DNA of 9,242 nucleotides from CAYSHJ01 sp964589725 (GTDB lineage Bacteria; Planctomycetota; Planctomycetia; Planctomycetales; Planctomycetaceae): NCBI GenBank assembly GCA_964589725.1, contig CAZPUJ010000790.1:1-9242 (forward strand), given 5' to 3'. A program made the position numbers and the translations under genes. The notes under the pieces are model-generated. The model ran no database searches. It saw nothing but the letters and a program-made list of their open reading frames with translations, and was not told the DNA's origin. Of the stretch, positions 5,498 through 9,242 are shown in pieces. Within the stretch, counting starts at the first letter, position 1, and every line of letters begins with the position of its first letter.

Positions 5498-6445
5498 TTA
5501 ATTGGCGGGTATTCGATACGGCAGCGGCTTACCGGCGATGCCCGCGCATAGGTTCTCGATCGTCATCTCGATCATCCGCCGCCGAGTCCGATCCGACGCA
5601 CTGCCGAGGTGCGGCATGATCACCAGATTGCGTAGTCGCAGCAGCGGGTGATTGCGCGGCAGCGGCTCAGGCTGAGTCACATCGATGCCGGCTCCGGCGA
5701 TGCGGCCGCTGCTGAGGGCTTGGTACAGTGCGTCGGTGTCGACGACCGCGCCGCGAGCCATGTTGATCAATATGGCCGAACGCTTCATCACAGCGAACTG
5801 CGCGGTCGAGATCAGATTGGTCGTCTCCGGCGTCAGTGGACAGTTGAGCGTCACGAAGTCGCTTTCTTCGAGCAGGCGGTCGAGGCTGCGATACTCGGCG
5901 GCGAATTCGGCTTCGGCGGCGAGGTCGCGACGACGATTGTGATACAAGATGTGCATGTCGAACGCCCGAGCGCGCTTTGCGACCTGCTTGCCGATGCGGC
6001 CCAAGCCGATGATGCCGAGTGTTGCGTCCGTGACCTCTTTGCCGATCAGGATCGACGGATCGTAAGTGGTGAACTCCGGGCTGCGCGCGTACAGATCGCC
6101 GACCACGACATTCCGGGCGGTGGCCAAGATCAACGCCATCGTCATGTCGGCCGTCGCTGCATCCAAACAACCGGGCGTATTGCCGACGAGGACATTTCTC
6201 GCCGCCGCCGCCGCCACGTCGATGTGATCGACACCGACGCCATGATTACTAATGACCTTCAACCGCGAAGCGCGATCCATCAATGTGCCGTCAACTCGCG
6301 GATGCCCGTACGTGATGAACGCCTCGGCCCGAGTCACGGAATCCGAATGAGCGTCGACTTCCCACGGCAAGACCTCGAAGTTGTCGTCCAGGAGTTCGAT
6401 GAACAGCGGCGGAAGGTTGTCCGCCATAACGGACGTGCGAGGCAT
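5498..6445 (-). CDS. D-2-hydroxyacid dehydrogenase (glyoxylate reductase-like)
   Basis: A 315-residue cytoplasmic oxidoreductase of the D-isomer-specific 2-hydroxyacid dehydrogenase family. Members reduce 2-oxoacids such as glyoxylate or hydroxypyruvate with NAD(P)H. Visible features: the catalytic-domain start (about 1-100) with VISNHGVGVDHIDV; the Rossmann motif GLGRIG (147-152); NMARGAVVD with the substrate-binding Arg231; IDVTQPEPLP with Glu260; and MPHLGSAS with catalytic His279. After the second beta strand the sequence is YHNRRR (168-173), without the acidic residue usual for NAD, so NADPH preference is likely by inference. The start is the ATG at 6445, with GGAG 8 nt upstream. The frame stays open for 100 more codons to 6745, but those lack family similarity. 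Length matches the family (about 310-330). The exact substrate cannot be told. No neighbouring gene suggests a pathway. Confidence 0.92.
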   Translation of the reverse strand: MPRTSVMADNLPPLFIELLDDNFEVLPWEVDAHSDSVTRAEAFITYGHPRVDGTLMDRASRLKVISNHGVGVDHIDVAAAAARNVLVGNTPGCLDAATADMTMALILATARNVVVGDLYARSPEFTTYDPSILIGKEVTDATLGIIGLGRIGKQVAKRARAFDMHILYHNRRRDLAAEAEFAAEYRSLDRLLEESDFVTLNCPLTPETTNLISTAQFAVMKRSAILINMARGAVVDTDALYQALSSGRIAGAGIDVTQPEPLPRNHPLLRLRNLVIMPHLGSASDRTRRRMIEMTIENLCAGIAGKPLPYRIPAN

Positions 6446-6724
6446 TTCATATTCTCCGAAATGAGAATGGTTCGTCCGATAGATCGAAGGCTGCAGCGGC
6501 AGAGGCTCATAGTCGAAAATCGGACGCTCGGTTGACGCGACCGACGCCGAGGCGAAGAATGACTTCGTTGTCAGTTCCGAGAATTTTCCCAGGGTCAGAA
6601 TCTTTTTAGTGGATACAGGAAGTCGCTTTGATAGGATGTCGCCTTCGTTTTTGCGACCGCGCGCGGTTCCATCGGGAATCGGTTCAAGGTTGTCGAATGA
6701 ATTGTGCCGGAGCGATCGTGCTCT

Positions 6725-6798
6725 GGTCAAAGAACAGCCGGTCAAAGAGCAGTTGGTTTGGTTCTCACGTTGAGAGGAAGGATTCGATCAAAGAGAAC
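6725..6798. repeat. short direct repeats upstream of rpoD
   Basis: GGTCAAAGAACAG (6725-6737) and GGTCAAAGAGCAG (6740-6752) differ by one base and are 15 bp apart start to start. A looser third copy, GATCAAAGAGAAC, lies at 6786-6798. A small inverted repeat TCTCA-CGT-TGAGA (6763-6775) lies between copies 2 and 3. They sit in the divergent region and might be protein-binding sites, but this is inferred only from repetition. Confidence 0.45.
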
Positions 6799-7071
6799 CC
6801 GCTTACCCTAAATCCGCTTGCCGATTTCCCCCCGTGTCGCGAGATGAAATGGATGAGTCGCAGGTCACTCGGCAACGGTCGTTGTCAGACCTTGTTGGTT
6901 GTGAGCGATTGTTGAACAGGTTCGCCGCCGCAGGCTGATTTTCGCATCTTGAGGATTGTGTGCTTGTCTTCGGTTGATTGTTGACCCCAATTAGGTGAGG
7001 CTGTTGGCAGTGATTGAGATTGAGTTGAACGCGGATCGCAAAGGGACGTGCGTTCTTTCAGGTTTCAACCC

Positions 7072-7078
7072 AAAGGAG
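7072..7078 (+). promoter_or_regulatory. ribosome binding site deciding rpoD start
   Basis: AAAGGAG is the strongest Shine-Dalgarno match in the window and lies 6 nt before the GTG at 7085. It decides against the in-frame GTG at 6995. Other genes here (queC, the SUMF1 lipoprotein) have none visible. Confidence 0.8.
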
Positions 7079-7084
7079 TTAACC

Positions 7085-8827
7085 GTGCATCGCTTGGATA
7101 AGAAGTTGAATACGTTGATCGATGTGGCCAAGAAGAAGGGCTTGATGACCTTCCAAATGGTCGATCGATACCTGCCCGACGAAGGCGGCGATCCGAAAAT
7201 GGTCGACGACCTGCTCGTCTGGCTGGAAGAAACCCACATGGATCTTATCCATGATCCGGACACCCCCATCGACGACCCGGAGGCTGCGGCGCACGCCGCT
7301 CGCACTCAGGCGGAACCGACTCCGCCGCAGAAGCTGACGGCGCAGGAAGAGCGTGCGCTGCTGTCGCGAGACCCGATTCGCATGTATCTCAGCCAGATGG
7401 GCAACATCCCTCTGCTGACGCGACGCATGGAGATTTATCTCGCCAAGCAAATCGAGATCACGCGCAAACGTTTCCGTCGCGGCATCATGGAGTCGGACTT
7501 CGCGCTGGAGATGGGCATCGACACGCTCGAAAAGGTCAGCTCGAAAGCGCTGCCGTTCGAACGCACGCTGCGCACGTCTGAAACCGAGAACACTCGCAAA
7601 GAGCAGATCGAGGGTCGTCTGCCCAAGAACATGCCGCTGCTCAAGAAGCTGTTCCAGAAGAACCGCGCGGATTACACGATCCTGATTTCCGACGAAGCCT
7701 CCGCCGCCGACAAGAAGGCCGCGAAGCAACGCCAAATCACGCGTCGTCGCAAGATGTGTACACTGATCGAAGAGTTGAGCATCCGCACGCAGAGATTGCA
7801 GCCGGTGATGAAGCGGCTGCATCAAATCGCTGAGCGCATGGAACAACTCGTCAAAATGATCGAGGAGTCCAAGAAGTCGCACGGCCATCATCGCCACAAT
7901 TACGGTAAGAACCTGATGGACGGCCGCACGGTCGTGACGAAGGACGTTTCGGTACTGCAACGGGAACTGGAAGAACTCGTCGCGATGGTCCGCGAGTCGG
8001 CGCCCGACTTCATCGCTCGGTCGAAGACGATCAAACGCCGCTTCGCTCAATGGACCGAAGCCAAGCAAAAGTTGTCGGGCGGCAACCTGCGACTGGTGGT
8101 CTCGATCGCCAAGAAATACCGCAACCGCGGCCTCAGCTTCCTGGACCTGATTCAAGAAGGGAACGCCGGCTTGATGCGGGGCGTCGAGAAATACGAATAC
8201 CGTCGCGGTTACAAGTTCTCGACGTACGCCACGTGGTGGATTCGCCAAGCCATCACCCGCGCTGTCGCCGATCATGCGCGCACGATCCGCATCCCGGTCC
8301 ACATGTTCCAGAGCATCTCGCAGCTCAAGGCCAAGAGCGAACACATCCGCCAAGAAACCGGCCGCGAGCCGAGCATGGATGAACTCGCGAAAGCCGTCGG
8401 CCTCAGCCTGGAAGAGACCGAAAGGATCATGAAGACCTGGAAGCACCCGATCAGCCTCGACACGCCTGTGGGCGAGAGCGAAGACAGCGCCTTCGGTGAC
8501 TTCCTGGAAGACCAACATCACAGCAACCCGGCCGACGCCGCGATGCACGAGATGCTCAAAGACAAGATCGAAGTCGTGCTCCGCAGCCTGACCTATCGCG
8601 AGCGAGAAATCATCCGCTTGCGTTACGGCCTCGGTGACGGCTACAGCTACACGCTGGAGGAAACCGGCCGAATTTTCAAAGTGACTCGTGAACGCATCCG
8701 ACAGATCGAGTCGAAGGCTTTGAAAAAACTGCAGGCCAACAACCGATCCAGCCACCTGAAAGGTTTCGTGGAAGCGATGCTGCCGAACGAAGCCAAACCC
8801 GAAGAGCTAATCAGCGCCCCGGCGTAG
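7085..8827 (+). CDS. rpoD: primary sigma-70 factor RpoD
   Basis: The housekeeping sigma factor, which directs RNA polymerase to -10/-35 promoters. The 580-residue protein has the full primary-sigma order: region 1.1 (about 1-50, KKLNTLIDVAKKKG... YLPDE); region 1.2 (DPIRMYLSQMG, 96-106); a long non-conserved region (about 126-320) rich in charge, with a His patch (SHGHHRH, about 265-271); region 2 (about 331-407, NLRLVVSIAKKYRNRGL and the melting motif YKFSTYATWWIRQAI); region 3 (about 408-475); the finger DTPVGESEDSAFGDFLED; and region 4.2 with its helix-turn-helix (YTLEETGRIFKVTRERIRQIESKALKKL, about 522-549). Region 1.1 and the near-invariant region 2 mark it as primary, not alternative. 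The start is the GTG at 7085, with AAAGGAG 6 nt upstream. A GTG at 6995 is in frame but lacks such a site. It is monocistronic; the dnaG or rpsU often found next to rpoD is absent. Confidence 0.95.
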   Translation: MHRLDKKLNTLIDVAKKKGLMTFQMVDRYLPDEGGDPKMVDDLLVWLEETHMDLIHDPDTPIDDPEAAAHAARTQAEPTPPQKLTAQEERALLSRDPIRMYLSQMGNIPLLTRRMEIYLAKQIEITRKRFRRGIMESDFALEMGIDTLEKVSSKALPFERTLRTSETENTRKEQIEGRLPKNMPLLKKLFQKNRADYTILISDEASAADKKAAKQRQITRRRKMCTLIEELSIRTQRLQPVMKRLHQIAERMEQLVKMIEESKKSHGHHRHNYGKNLMDGRTVVTKDVSVLQRELEELVAMVRESAPDFIARSKTIKRRFAQWTEAKQKLSGGNLRLVVSIAKKYRNRGLSFLDLIQEGNAGLMRGVEKYEYRRGYKFSTYATWWIRQAITRAVADHARTIRIPVHMFQSISQLKAKSEHIRQETGREPSMDELAKAVGLSLEETERIMKTWKHPISLDTPVGESEDSAFGDFLEDQHHSNPADAAMHEMLKDKIEVVLRSLTYREREIIRLRYGLGDGYSYTLEETGRIFKVTRERIRQIESKALKKLQANNRSSHLKGFVEAMLPNEAKPEELISAPA

Positions 8828-8890
8828 CGTTCCGGGAACTTGGTTTCGCAATCGGCACGGCCCGGGCGTAACAAAGCCAGACATCGGTGT

Positions 8891-8923
8891 CCCGGACGTT
8901 CTGAACGTCCGGGTCATCTTTTT
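8891..8923 (+). terminator. intrinsic terminator of rpoD
   Basis: CCCGGACGTT (8891-8900) and AACGTCCGGG (8904-8913) form a perfect 10-bp stem closed by CTG. TCATCTTTTT follows on the plus strand, so the T run (8919-8923) begins five bases after the stem. It lies 64 nt after the rpoD stop, between rpoD and the convergent permease gene. On the minus strand no T run follows. Confidence 0.75.
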
Positions 8924-8931
8924 CTTGTGTC

Positions 8932-9242
8932 TCAACTGCTCGCGCTGCGGTAGCTCTTGAGCGCTTGCTGGAACACGCGGCGGGCCAGCAGCATGCCGAC
9001 CACAGCGGATGAAAGAGCGATTAGCGGGAACGTCCAGTCCTTGAACGGCTTGACCAGCACCTCGGCGGGGACGGTGACGACCAGCAGGATCGGCAGCAGG
9101 TACGAGAAGCCGAAATGAATTACCTCGCCCAGTTCCGACGCGGCCGAGTTGACGCCGCTGTAGATGCTGCGGGGATAGCGGGCGAAGATCGTGATGTAGA
9201 ACCAAAAATCGTACAACGTTTGATTACGTCCCAGCCAAATGC
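8932..9242 (-). CDS. ABC-2-type permease, C-terminal part
   Basis: The last 102 residues of a membrane protein whose start lies beyond the right edge. It resembles the ABC-2 membrane family of uncharacterised export permeases (COG3694/DUF990 type): FWFYITIFARYPRSIYSG matches the family's conserved aromatic-RYP-x-x-IY motif. Two hydrophobic stretches follow, FGFSYLLPILLVVTVPAEVLV and FPLIALSSAVVGMLLARRVF, and a basic/Ser-rich tail. Such permeases pair with an ABC ATPase and often a second permease, expected upstream of the gene beyond the window. The frame is open to the very edge. A TTG at 9216 could be read as a start but would cut the protein inside its conserved core. Confidence 0.75.
   Translation of the reverse strand, partial: IWLGRNQTLYDFWFYITIFARYPRSIYSGVNSAASELGEVIHFGFSYLLPILLVVTVPAEVLVKPFKDWTFPLIALSSAVVGMLLARRVFQQALKSYRSASS

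Larger units (their letters stand above)
6446..7084. other. 639-nt divergent region upstream of rpoD
   Basis: No convincing gene. The minus-strand frame of the dehydrogenase is open through 6446-6745, and the rpoD frame is open from a GTG at 6995, but neither extension looks like protein from its family and neither has a better ribosome site than the chosen start. Promoters for both flanking genes must lie here. I could not pick out a clear -35/-10 pair on either strand. Short direct repeats occur at 6725-6798. Confidence 0.5.

Noticed and set aside
6995..7084. N-terminal extension of RpoD from the GTG at 6995
   Set aside because: The 30 extra residues do not resemble region 1.1, and the strong AAAGGAG at 7072-7078 points to the GTG at 7085.
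7079..8755. 558-codon minus-strand open frame antisense to rpoD
   Set aside because: It is a shadow of rpoD. The product is rich in His, Arg, Leu and Val with no family features, while the plus strand gives a complete sigma factor.
8807..9205. 132-codon minus-strand frame overlapping the permease and the rpoD terminator
   Set aside because: It is Arg/Pro-rich, reads through the rpoD terminator hairpin and overlaps a frame with clear ABC-2 permease features.

Overview
The window looks like a piece of a planctomycete (PVC superphylum) chromosome. It is moderately GC-rich. Genes are spaced widely and orientation switches often. It carries a member of what I recognise as a Verrucomicrobia/Planctomycetes-restricted family (Minf_1886 type), a SUMF1-fold lipoprotein, a His-rich planctomycete-style lipoprotein, and a primary sigma factor with a long non-conserved insert. 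The phylum assignment is inferred from protein families only; there is no rRNA.

Layout. (1) 1-2161, minus strand: a SUMF1/FGE-fold lipoprotein is followed after 8 nt by queC (7-cyano-7-deazaguanine synthase). A good intrinsic terminator follows queC, and beyond it lies about 230 nt of gene-free, G/C-tract-rich sequence. (2) 2162-2338: a divergent intergenic region with a candidate promoter and a 14-bp palindrome. (3) 2339-2848, plus strand: a small lipoprotein with a His cluster and an EF-hand-like loop, ending at a hairpin terminator shared with the convergent cluster. (4) 4840-2959, minus strand: a probable operon of ricT (PSP1 domain, six-Cys Fe-S signature), a PVC-restricted conserved protein and a single-pass membrane protein. 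(5) 4841-5497: a 657-nt stretch without a convincing gene. It holds an 18-bp tandem repeat, a minus-strand terminator, a minus-strand -10 element and a possible decayed reading frame. (6) 6445-5498, minus strand: a D-2-hydroxyacid dehydrogenase of the glyoxylate/hydroxypyruvate reductase type. (7) 6446-7084: a long divergent leader with short direct repeats. (8) 7085-8827, plus strand: rpoD, the primary sigma-70 factor, starting at GTG behind a strong Shine-Dalgarno and ending in a 10-bp hairpin terminator. (9) 9242-8932, minus strand: the C-terminal part of an ABC-2-type permease that runs off the window.

Most genes are housekeeping or conserved-hypothetical and do not form one pathway. I see no CRISPR array, tRNA, rRNA, IS element or phage gene, and no clear new defence or biosynthetic system. 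The best candidates for something undescribed are the ricT + PVC-restricted protein + membrane protein cluster, the 18-bp repeat locus that appears to sit inside its own transcription unit, and the His-rich/EF-loop lipoprotein whose frame continues in coding style past its stop codon.
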